Assembly (NCBI GenBank): GCA_013146195.2 | Contig: CM028377.1 | Span: forward strand, 174,499,845 to 174,563,844 | Source of the DNA: Codonopsis lanceolata | Lineage: Eukaryota; Streptophyta; Magnoliopsida; Asterales; Campanulaceae | Length of the DNA stretch: 64,000 nucleotides | Direction of reading: 5' to 3' | Part shown: piece after piece, positions 45,691-55,370 of the stretch | Numbering within the stretch: position 1 is the stretch's first letter | How the letters are laid out: the number at the start of each line of letters is the position of its first letter | Made by a program: the position numbers and the translations under genes | Notes under the pieces: generated by a model | Database searches by the model: none | Told to the model about the DNA's origin: nothing | What the model saw: only the letters and a program-made list of their open reading frames with translations

Positions 45691-45829
45691 CTCTCACAGG
45701 TAACTCATTGAACCAAAAGTCAATCCCTAATGAAATTAAAACATTTTTAAATAGTCATTTGTAAAATTCATGAAACAGGGAGTAAAAGCTCTATTGGGTC
45801 TTTTAGAAAAAATTATAGGCATTTTATCA

Positions 45830-46300
45830 CATCAAAGGTGAAAAAATTAAATTTGGTTTGAAGTCTGTCAGACAACTGCAAGACCATCCTAACCAGTGCT
45901 GGCTGGGAACGATCATTTGCAGCACCAATGACCCAAAGACACCATTGAGCTGCTAATCACGCAATGGTCAAGCAACTATTGTTCATCCACCAAACATAGG
46001 TCACTGTCTCCTTACGAATCAAAGATAAGGGAAGGCTGGAACATTATAGGCATTTTTGTGAACAGGTATAGAGTCTAATAAAAATGAACATTGGTATATT
46101 TATCACATCAAAGGTGAAAAAATTAAATTTGGTTTGAAGTCTGTCAGACAACTGCAAGACCATCCTAACCAGTGCTGGCTGGGAACGATCATCTGCAGCA
46201 CCAATGACCCAAAGACACCATTGAGCTGCTAATCACGCAATGGTCAAGCAGCTATTGTTCATCCACCAAACATAGGTCACTGTCTCCTTAAGAATCAAGG
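45830..46300. repeat. Tandem duplication, ~262-bp unit
   Basis: CACATCAAAGGTGAAAAAAT at 45830 recurs at 46094, followed by the same ~175 bp (GACAACTGCAAGACCATCCT, CAGTGCTGGCTGGGAACGAT). No known protein. Confidence 0.9.
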
Positions 46301-47234
46301 ATACAAAGGTACGATCCTATAGAACAGATCCTGTTCAAGTAAGGTCGTGCTCATCTGCGCAGGTGTGTCATTATAAAAAGAGCGTCTTTCTTTAACTTGC
46401 TTTCGGTGCGGGATTTGGTTGTTCTCAAATGTCACTGTGGTTTGCAATAAATAAAACTGAAACCGAATTTACAAACCGAAAAAATTATGATGAAAATTAA
46501 ATTTTGTTTGAAGTCTGTCAAATCTATTTGTGATTTTTAAGTGATTTTTAGTTGTTCATTTAAGTGAGAATAGATCAAATTTAAGTGGACTGCAGCACAA
46601 TTATGGCAGAGAGAGTGAGAGAGAGGACCATTCTTCAACAAGATTTCAAGTTCCTTAAACCGAGTGCCATACGAAAAGGCATTACACGAGCCTTATTCTG
46701 TTATTGTTTTGATTATTCTATGAGCTGGAATTTAGGAATTTGTGATTTTTAGTTGTTCATTTTAATTCAGTTGGTTTTACAAGCCACTGTATGCTGGTTA
46801 ATCATTCTAAAACAATATTTAGTTTTGTAATTTGTGTTCTTCAGATCTGAGAATGTAATGTAAACCTCCCAACTCGCAATTATGACTTCGTTTGGATATC
46901 AGAAAGTGCTAGAGAAAGGAACACAACTTGAAAAGGAATTTTTTTCAATTAAAACATAATCCAGCTTTATAAATGTTCTTACTCTGTGCAAATGAATCCT
47001 TCGTTGCCCTTTGTATGCTGTTTATGTGGCCTTCTTTCGGTGTTATACTTGCAGATCAAGTCTTTGTAGTCATTCCTCTTTTGAAATTGAAAAAGTCAAC
47101 CAAGGTAATTGTAGTTATATCTCGACAGTTGTTTCAGGTTTATCTCAACTAAACTTGGTCCTTCTCCCAATTACTTGGGGTTGAGTTTGTTTCAGGTTTA
47201 TCATAGTTTTTAAATGCTTCCACTCCCTATGTAG

Positions 47235-47340
47235 GTTGTTTTCTATTGTCACTTTCCGGATTTGTTACTGGCACAACACTCAACTGTTCTCAGGAAGATA
47301 TACCGAAAGCCCATAGACTTTTTAGAAGAAATAACAACAG
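47235..47340 (+). pseudogene. Captured ALG2 mannosyltransferase exon
   Basis: After acceptor ATGTAG the exon encodes VVFYCHFPDLLLAQHSTVLR then KIYRKPIDFLEEITT, with a GTTTAT donor. It matches plant ALG2, the ER alpha-1,3/1,6-mannosyltransferase of lipid-linked oligosaccharide assembly. It pairs with the fragment at 47568. Confidence 0.88.
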
Positions 47341-47567
47341 GTTTATTTCTTGACCCTGAAATTTAGTTTCTTTTTTGAAGAAACAAGAAAATGTTTAGTG
47401 CACATCTGCTATGTAACGAATTAACGATCATGGTTCTCTTCCATGCTATTTAAACCATCATGGAACGAAATTTGTACTAAAATGGCGAGGAATGGAATGA
47501 CCATTGCTGTGTAGCAAATTTCTCTTTCAAAGTTTTGTTCATCAGAATGCTTAATCGATTTGCATTA

Positions 47568-47715
47568 ATGGCAGATTTAATTGTAGTTAACAGCAAATTT
47601 ACAGCATCCACTTTTGCTAATACATTCAAGAATCTCAATGCACGGGGAATTAGGCCAGCTGTCCTTTATCCAGCAGTAAATGTGGATCAGTTTCACAAAC
47701 CCGATGTTTTTAAGT
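47568..47715 (+). pseudogene. Captured ALG2 exon, acceptor lost
   Basis: Encodes MADLIVVNSKFTASTFANTF KNL then RGIRPAVLYPAVNVDQFHKP, the ALG2 continuation after FLEEITT. The bases before ATG (GCATTA) lack an AG acceptor in the needed phase, so it cannot join the exon at 47235 correctly. The frame then ends at TAA 47715. No further ALG2 exons follow. Confidence 0.88.
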
Positions 47716-48404
47716 AACACATGCTTCTATCTCTTGGTGTCTTCTTCTAGGTGAGATTACAAAATGTTTTTTGACCCCATCCCCCCTCTATATCTCTCTC
47801 TAGCACACACGCACACTTACATACCCACACCCACATCATAGGGCCTGACTTTATATTTTTATGTGTTTTAAGGTTGAATTTTCTTTCCATCAATCGATTC
47901 GAAAGGAAAATTTTTGATTGATGTGTTAACGTGTAATCCGGCCTAGATTTAAAAAAATAAATAAAATTATTAAGATATTACGGTTTACAGTTATTATTTT
48001 ACATCTGTGTTACTCTTTTACTGAGATATTACGGTTTTACAGTTAATATTTTACGATTTTACAGTTTTATGGTTGTGAAAATTTGTATTTGTATTTTTTT
48101 ATTTTTAATTGTTATCGTAATTTAGTATACAAATGAAATTTTTTTTAAAAAAAAATCGTAAGTTTTATAATTTGAAATATTTGTTTTTTTTCTTTTTAAC
48201 TGTTATCGTAATTAACTTAATCAATTTAATTTTTGTCGGGCCCTTTTTTTTGGACCCGCAATTTCGTATATAAATTATTAATTAATCCCTTCGTTTCGGG
48301 CAAAAAGGCCCCGTTTGAAAGTCAATTTTTTTAAAGAAAATAATATTTTTAGTAGTTCATTTCCATAGTATCTGCTTCATTTATTGATAAATTCTCAAAC
48401 TGGC

Positions 48405-48436
48405 GCCGTGCCATCGGCACGGGCAAGAGTACTAGT
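48405..48436 (+). other. Helitron 3' terminus (hairpin + CTAG)
   Basis: GCCGTGCCATCGGCACGGGC forms a stem-loop; AAGAGTACTAG follows and the next host base is T. The same design is present in reverse at 18851-18883. Confidence 0.85.
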
Positions 48437-48450
48437 ACATATATATTAGT

Positions 48451-48809
48451 ACTCCCTCCATTCCACCCAAATTATCAATGTTTGAAAAGTTTAATAATTA
48501 AGGGATATATAACTAATATTAGAGTTGGTTATAATTACAATAATATAGTGCATAATCAATATGATAACATCAAATATGAAGGATATAGTTGAAATGTTAC
48601 GGAAATTGTAGATATAATGTTTGAAAGTGGTCTATTTATGTACAATATCTCAAAATAATATAGTTGACTTAACCCCAGAGGGTGAGAGAAATGGCAAGAG
48701 ACTCAGACAACAACCTTGAGGCCCATGGTTCAAATCCCCGTACCGAGGGGTCGAACTTATCTATCAAAAAAAATATATAGTTGACTATTTACTTGGAATG
48801 GAGGGAGTA
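48451..48809. mobile_element. Stowaway MITE, split by a SINE
   Basis: Left end TACTCCCTCCATTCCACCC; right end, reversed, TACTCCCTCCATTCCAAGT. TA target duplication is implied. About 255 bp without the SINE. Confidence 0.88.
48670..48774 (+). mobile_element. tRNA-derived SINE, 12-bp TSD ATATAGTTGACT
   Basis: About 105 bp with a perfect B box GGTTCAAATCC near 48727 and an oligo-A end (TATCAAAAAAAAT). Flanked by ATATAGTTGACT at 48658-48669 and 48775-48786. It sits inside the Stowaway element. Confidence 0.85.
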
Positions 48810-49124
48810 TATAGTAATGTGAGACCTTAATACCCTATCTTTTTCACATTTAACACAGACATACACAATGTCACATGCGCAGGCAGCGGCGACAATGCTC
48901 TCTCTCTCTCTCTAGAATGTAAAGCAAGAGTTGTTGTGAGAGCCTTTCCGTCAGTCTCTCTTCTCCATCAGGCAAGCTAGAAATAAGAAAATAAAGTTTT
49001 TGGAGAAGGCTCTTCTTAAGACTTCCTTGAGTAAAAGGCAAGGTATTCATGCTCTATTGCGTCAGCGTCTCTCTCATCTCTGGCCTTCTCTCCTACAACT
49101 CACCTTACCGAGGTCTCACTCAAC

Positions 49125-50265
49125 TCATTAGCAGAACTCAGCTGGGTTATCTCCGGTTGGTTTTGTTATTTTTTCAAGCAATGTCGGGTCTCAAGATTAA
49201 TGTCTCTGTGAGATTACATTCAGGGATTTGAAGTTAACAGAGCTCCTTCCCGAAGAAAGTGTTATCTGCTCATGGTTCAAGCGTATGGAAAGGTATCATG
49301 AAATGGTGGGATGCCTTCAATCGTTTCATCTCTTTTGAGGCAGGAAATGGGAATCAAATAAGATTTTGGCAGAATACTTGGTGTGGGGAAACAAAACTTC
49401 AGCACAGATTTCCCAATCTATACAATATAGTGATTAATTGGGGAGAAATGGTGAGTTCCATTCTTACAACATCTAATGGGGCAGACTCGTGGAATCTGGT
49501 ATTTTGTCGAGATCTCCAAGACTGGGAGATTGAGGAAGGGGTCCATCTTTTGGAGATTCTACATGCTTTTAAGAGGCAAGGTTCCGGTGAAGACAAAGTT
49601 GTTTGGAACGGTCCTAAGGATAGAAGATTCTCAGTCAAGTTGTTTTACGTGAAGCTTGATGAAGATGCAAACAATCTTTTTCCTTGGAAAGCTGAAGTTC
49701 CCAGCAGAGTTGTTTTTTTTTTGCTTGGGAAGCGGCTAAGGAAGTCATCTCAACGGTAGAAAATTTAAGAGTTCGCAAAAAAATCTACGTTAATAAGTGC
49801 TTCTTGTGTAAACAAGATGAGGAGACTGTTAATCATCTTCTATTTCACTGCCCGGTGACGAGGGAGATTTGGAGCTGGCTCATCCTCCTAGTAGGTGTCT
49901 CGTGAGTGATGCTTAGATTGGTCATTGAGCTCCTTCGAGGGTGGTCTTTATATAAACACAGAAAACGGAATTTTTGGTGGGATTCTGCACCTTTGGCGAT
50001 TTAGTGGATCATTTGGAAGAAGAAGAACTAAAGGGTGTTCGAGAACATGGAGAGTTTGATGTTACTCGAATTAAAAAGGAGGTATATCAGACTCTTCGTT
50101 TGTGGTGTTCGGTAGATGACCATAGTATAGAGAACTCTTTTGTAGATATAGTGAACATGAGTATTACTTAGTAATTCTTTTGTCTTGTATACCCCTTGTG
50201 TATAAGGACACATCATCTGTTTTGATGCTTTGATTTATATATACTTTTACTTATCAAAAAAAATC
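49125..50265 (+). mobile_element. L1-type LINE copy 3, internally deleted
   Basis: Starts at QLGYLRLVLLFFQAMSGLKI (49138), loses the following part, and resumes as VWKGIMKWWDAFNRFISFEA (49268 on) to NLFPWKAEVPSRVVFF. In another frame the zinc-binding tail KCFLCKQDEETVNHLLFHC lies at 49795-49853. The 3' UTR has CATCTGTTTTGATGCTTTG and ends TTACTTATCAAAAAAAATC. Same family as 30095-32738. Confidence 0.88.
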
Positions 50266-50734
50266 TATTACTCATATTTAAGAATTTTTTACTTTTAGTT
50301 ATTCCATTTTGTGTTAAAAGACATTACTTTGCTATTTAAGTCTTTTTTTCTTGTTCGATTTTTTAAATAATTAAACTGTGGAACCAAACCAAACAGATCA
50401 ATTCAGTTTGGTTTGGTTTGGTTATGAAGTCTATGGTGGTTCTGTTTGGTTTGAAAAGGATGGAATCGATAGAGGGCAATTCAGCTCATGGTATTCACCT
50501 AAATCAAATCAAATTGAACCTTCCACCCAAAAATTTATGCAAGAACCTTTTTCAGTAATTGAATCAGATCCACGATCCAGCCCAGTTAAATTGTTGGACT
50601 TGAATCATGAACCTGTGTCCATTTAATTAATGGATCTAATCCAATCCATTTAATTTGCTAAGGTTTCGATCGGATCATGATCCATCCCAATCTGCTCGAT
50701 TGCCAACCTTATATGATCTACTAAATGGTTTAAA
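50266..50734. other. Non-coding, GGTTTGG-rich stretch
   Basis: Repeated GGTTTGGTTTGGTT-type words near 50405-50425 and AATCCAATCC-type words near 50637. Resembles 34830-34990. No family assigned. Confidence 0.4.
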
Positions 50735-50815
50735 AGTCATCCATCCCAATCCGCATTACCTGTTTTAACGCTTGTTTTTATATACTAACTTTATTTATCA
50801 AAAAATATAAAAGAA
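50735..50815 (+). mobile_element. LINE 3' end fragment
   Basis: ACCTGTTTTAACGCTTG and TTTATTTATCAAAAAATA, the window's LINE family terminus alone. Confidence 0.65.
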
Positions 50816-50934
50816 AAGAAAATAAGTTATTTTGTGATTCTTGTGTTATGGTCATCCAGTTATCCATATAATATTTGTTCATTGGTCAAGAAGACGGATG
50901 ATTCACGTCGTCCAGGTACAGTAAAAAATTAGCA

Positions 50935-51640
50935 AAGGCGGGTTAAGAAAATAGTGAGTGTTACTACCAAGCTTAGAGTAGCAAGTTAGAACATAGGAAG
51001 CATGACTGAGAAAACGATGGAGTTGATTGATACTATGATTAGAAAAAAGATTAATTTAGTGTGTCCGCAAGAAACAAAATGGGTAGAGGAAAAAACTAGA
51101 AAAATAAAAAAACACGAGTTTTAAGTACTGCCATACTAGAATACATAGACATAGGAATAAGGTTAGCATAGCTGTAGATAGGCCTGGTAATTGGGTGGGT
51201 GGGTTGGGTTGGAATGAGTAATGGGTTGAAACAGGTTGAAACCCATTAGAACTTAAATATCAAATGGGTTGAAATGGGTTTGATTGGAATGAGTCGAGTT
51301 GAAACGGGTAACGGGTTAAAGCGGGTAGACCCGTCTCAACCCAAAAAATTCTCCCAAAAAAATATAAATTTATAGCATAAAAATACGGGGCGAAATGAGT
51401 AACATGCCTATTATTTGGTCGAAACGGGTTACCCATTTCAACCCAAAAATATTAATGGGTTGGGTTGGATAATTAGTACGTTGGGTTGGGTGGGTTAATG
51501 GATAATGAGTTACAATTGTCAGGTCTAACTATAGATAAGAACCTAAAAGAAGATGTTGTATTGGTAACCAGAAAAAAAGAGTTTAATGTCGGTAGGGATA
51601 AGCATTATTATTAATTATGATACAATATATCGGGGGTAGT
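50935..51640 (+). mobile_element. RTE-type LINE endonuclease start, decayed, split by an hAT MITE
   Basis: 51000-51125 encodes GSMTEKTMELIDTMIRKKIN then LVCPQETKW, the conserved start of RTE-type apurinic endonuclease (QETKW includes a catalytic Glu). After the MITE it continues with DKNLKEDVVLVTRKK (51535-51580). Stops are present. Confidence 0.7.
51179..51527. mobile_element. hAT-like MITE in the RTE relic
   Basis: Ends TAGGCCTGGTAATTG and, reversed, TAGACCTGACAATTG. Diverged 8-bp flanks GCTGTAGA and ACTATAGA. The interior is rich in GGGTTGGGTTGG and CAACCC words. 349 bp. Confidence 0.7.
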
Positions 51641-52468
51641 TTTTAAATTAAAATGTTAAGGTTGTTCGGATAAGGACAATACTCCGCTTCCGTCTCCAAG
51701 GCGAGGATCACCCTTAAGCCAACATTCATCCGAGTAAAATCGTTCGAGCCATTGCTTAGAATGAATCGGGACCAAACATCGTGATAGACGAAACTTGACC
51801 ACCAAACGACCATGAGAGCTCATGATCGACCCTATGACTTCATCATAGTGTGGTTTTAATGGAGAAACACCAACGTGCACTGCACCCGCCGCTCCACTTA
51901 CGGTTGACTTCCCTGATACTCTGACATACCTGACAAAAGTGAAAACCAATGAGAACTAGCCAACTCGGCCGACCAACATATTTGGTCTCCATCGTGCTGT
52001 CCTACGCTGTCATGCAAGCCGAACCCAAAGAGGAGTATAAATAGAAGGCATGGTCACTCTCCTAAGGTAAGACACTGTTGATACTTTGCAATCCTTTTGC
52101 ACAAACACAAATTACTCACGGTGATCTCAGGGAACGCCTGTGCTCACCTACATTATCCCATCACTGATTCTCACGCCGGATGGCTTTAGTTGGGATAACC
52201 TCCCAGCTCCCTTACCGGTGTTTTCTCTTGCTTCTCAGGTCACATGCACAAGGCATAAGAACAATCGGGGGCACCAGTACAAAAACTAGCCAGATATCCG
52301 CTTTCCAGCATTCTTAGTGACATCTCATCATCCAGACCAGCTCCACGTTAACATCACGCATAGTCACCCATTATTTGGCGTGATCAGTTCGGATAAGCAA
52401 TATTATTAATCCTGATACGATATATCGGGGGTAGTTTTTAAATTAAAATGTTAAGGTTGTTTGGTTAA
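51597..52468. mobile_element. LTR-like block between direct repeats
   Basis: A ~70-bp segment (ATATATCGGGGGTAGTTTTT, AAATTAAAATGTTAAGGTTG) occurs at 51625-51668 and 52424-52468. Between them lies GC-richer sequence with a TATA-like GTATAAATAGAAGG at about 52035, and near the end ATTATTTGGCGTGATCAG. This looks like LTR-retrotransposon regulatory sequence bracketed by a duplication, but true LTR borders were not established. Confidence 0.4.
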
Positions 52469-52489
52469 TCTTAGACAAACAACACTTGG

Positions 52490-53090
52490 TTGTTTGGCCA
52501 ACCATGGCCGAATATAACATAGCTGGGTTTGTTGAAATTGGAAAGGTGGAAGTGATTCAAATGCGTAAATCTCGCCACTACCAAGACTCTGGCAAACATA
52601 AATCTCGACAAGTTGGGCAACCATGGTTGAGGAAGAGATTGGGGTGGAAGAGAGGGGAAAACAAAAGAGAAAGACAAAGAGAATGGAGACGGGATGAAGG
52701 AAGGGGAAAACAGAGGTGGATCACTGGAGGAGGCAAGGAGGGAGGGAGGAGAGGAAAGGGTTGCCACCTTGAGAACTGAGAAGAGAAGGAAGGGAGGAGA
52801 GGGGGAAGGGTAAAATAGGAAGTTTACATTATTATGGGGTATGCTTAGAGTTTTTGGGTTGCCGCCATGTAAACTGAGAAGAGAAGGGAGTAATTATTAG
52901 AAAACACCCCTAAACTATCATATGTTACTGGTCGTACCCATGAACTTTTTTACAAGTAAACCCTCAGGAGCTATCATTGCTTGACACTTTCTTGTCAATG
53001 ACCCGGTTAAAAATAAACATAGCACTGAAAGTGAAAATGTGCCTTCCCCATGATGTTTACGGATGGCTAAAGACTAATATATCCTTGAAG
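52490..53090. other. Unidentified stretch with overlapping ORFs
   Basis: Overlapping ORFs of about 97 aa exist on both strands (52486-52779 and 52471-52767), low in complexity, with purine-rich + strand. No domain recognised. Confidence 0.35.
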
Positions 53091-53094
53091 CATA

Positions 53095-53570
53095 TGGAGT
53101 AATTTGCGATTTAAATACAGTGTTTGACTTGAGATAAATTTACATGTGTGTTGTTTTTCCTACAGCTGTGCATTTCTCATTGCCTGATTCTTATATCTAT
53201 TCAGTGAACCATCGCAAGAATTAAAGCATAGGTTTCTTTGCTGCAACACATTTCTCTTTGCCTGCTTCTTATATCTATCATGGTTGATTTCCATGAAAGT
53301 TCTTATCGATTACAGAGCAAGGAGTTTTATTATACTTAACATGCTAGGTTAAAATGTATGAATTCAATAGCTTGCAAGTTATGTGTTGAGTTCAACTGTC
53401 CAATACATTGTAATGTAAAACACATTTTGTGGCAATCTCACTTGTAGTTGGTACAACGTATTTGCATTAATGTATGCTTTGACATTTTCGTTGTTATCCG
53501 ATGTTTTGATTTTGTAGTGTCAGAAGTGGCGGAAACCGTATATTTGGAAGCTTAAAGATGACAAATTGGA
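53095..53570 (+). pseudogene. Duplicated DNMT2 last exon and 3' flank, degraded
   Basis: Matches 10810-11345: GACTTGAGATAAATTTA, the acceptor region TTTTTCCTACAG, CTATTCAGTGAACCAT and, further on, GTCCAATACATTGTAATGTA. The part encoding motif X (LGNSLSVAVV) is deleted and the stop TAG has become TCG. It also keeps ~22 bp (near 53550) that the original locus lacks. Confidence 0.88.
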
Positions 53571-54412
53571 ATCTCTACAAAAGTTGTGACGTGAACCTTG
53601 AATCGACAAGACCCAATGATCCAATCGGAACCCAAGATCGCTCTAAGTGAAACTTCGTTGATGGAATTGGCGGTTGGTTACCTTAACCTAATGCCCCCAA
53701 AAGATGCAAACCAGTGACTTTAGTGATCAGTGAGGTGGAGTTATGGATACCAAGACCTCCGCTACCTATTGTAACGACAACCTTGGACTTAAGTGAATGA
53801 CACCACAAACAGTGGTGGTGAACCGTTTGATAAGTCGGGCTTGAATTGCACAAGACTCACAACAATCTGGAGGAGTTCAAGGTAGTTCAATATGAACAAA
53901 GAGAAACATTATAATTCTATTTCAAACTTGGATCCTTACAAAATGAAAAGCCCTTGGGGGTTTATATAGTGCTCAATACAAAAAGAGATAACATCATCAA
54001 GAGTAAGTTCACAACTCTTATCCAATGTATGGAATGTGAAGACGAAAAAGGGGAGGGGTGATCTACAATATGTAGATACAACGTGCACAACTTCTAGAAA
54101 ACTTGAAATTGAGATCTGTTTGGTTTGTTGGAAACTAAATTTTCAGGGCTTTCCAATCATATTATAAGTCCAGTATGCAATGAAATAATGCTAGAGAGGG
54201 GTGAATAGCATTTTAAAAAATTTAAGGGTTGTTTTGAAAACTTTCAAAACTGACAACGGAAAGTGTGAGTTATCAGCAAATAGAAAAATTGTTATATTAG
54301 ATGATGAACAAAATACTCTGTGTCAGCTTGCTGACACATGTTTAAGTAGAAAAAGTTTAATTAGATCACTAATATAAAAAATGAACTGAAATACAATATA
54401 TATATATAACAA
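53571..54412. other. Insertion into the duplicate, no gene recognised
   Basis: Separates the two parts of the DNMT2-flank duplicate. CTAGAGAGGGGTGAATAGCA near 54192 resembles a repeat common in plant genomes; family unknown. Confidence 0.4.
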
Positions 54413-54421
54413 TTAAGTAAA

Positions 54422-55121
54422 GGGTGGGGATAATCACACCTCAATTCCCTATTCTACACCCCACTCCTTTATCACATTTCTCTCAACACCCCCACCTAAC
54501 TACCCATTTTACCCTTCCTAACCAAAGCAATCTATCTCTCTTCCTCACTTCGTCTTCCTCCTTCAGTCCCTCTGCAGCGATCTGCGTCCCTCGCCTTCCA
54601 ACCTCTGTTCGTCTTCCTCCCTCGCCTTCCCACCCCCGTCCATCTACTACCAGGTTAAGCTGTAAGCTAAGTGACCTGAGTGCTCTCCCTCATCTCTTCT
54701 TCGTCCAAGCAAGGTCGCTCCAGTAAGTAACCCCGCCATCGCCCCTTTAGTCCAGTCGCCTTCTTTGTCGCCGGCCACCTCCAATTTAGGGCAAATCCCA
54801 AATTGGACCAGTAGCTCCATCCATCCCTAGATTCTAGTATCAACTTGGAGCCTTGTTTCTCTCAATCTCTTGCCATCTCCCTGCGGCTCTGCCTCCGTCA
54901 GCTCACACCGATCGAACACAAATGAAAGTGTTCGTCTCATGGTGGTCCGAACCAATCTCAACAATTTCATCACACCAAGTCCGAACCAAATTCAACGATT
55001 TCATCACGCCATCGCCGAACAAAATCAGAGTGTAGGAGGTTGGTTTTTAGATCTTTTCACTCGATAATATTTTTAAGTGGGGGCGTAGAAATAAGGAATT
55101 GGGGTGTGGTTATCCCCGCTC
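54422..55121. mobile_element. 700-bp MULE-like element, 9-bp TSD TTAAGTAAA, GC-rich interior
   Basis: TSD at 54413-54421 and 55122-55130. Ends GGGTGGGGATAATCACACC and, reversed, GAGCGGGGATAACCACACC, similar for ~45 bp. The interior (54500-55040) is CT- and C-rich, unlike the surroundings, with a + ORF 54424-54726 of Ser/Pro-rich composition. This is the pattern of a Pack-MULE carrying a gene 5' region, but the source is not recognised. Confidence 0.85.
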
Positions 55122-55130
55122 TTAAGTAAA

Positions 55131-55299
55131 TGATTCAAGAATGTAACTGACTGACACTGAAGTAGATGAAAGTTGTTTAAACGTTAGAAACATTACTATC
55201 AGTTGAAAGGTAAATAACACTGTATTTAGAAGTGGTTCACAATGTAAGCTGCTACGTCCACTACCAAGTTGGTCAAACTTGGATTTTTGAATTGCACTA

Positions 55300-55370
<71 letters not shown>

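Larger units (their letters stand above)
40422..48436 (+). mobile_element. Helitron-like unit B (8.0 kb) carrying fragments of at least four genes
   Basis: 5' end A|TCTATCATACAATAGAGCTC; 3' end at 48436 with hairpin GCCGTGCCATCGGCACGGGC, nine bases, then CTAG followed by host T. The 3' end matches the Helitron at 18851 (minus). Inside are exon pieces of ATG18 (+), a malonyl-CoA-synthetase-like gene (-), 3-isopropylmalate dehydrogenase (-) and ALG2 (+), with tandem duplications. No Rep/helicase, so non-autonomous. Confidence 0.7.

Noticed and set aside
53095..53570. A second DNMT2 gene
   Set aside because: Only the last exon and 3' flank match, motif X is deleted and the stop is lost.
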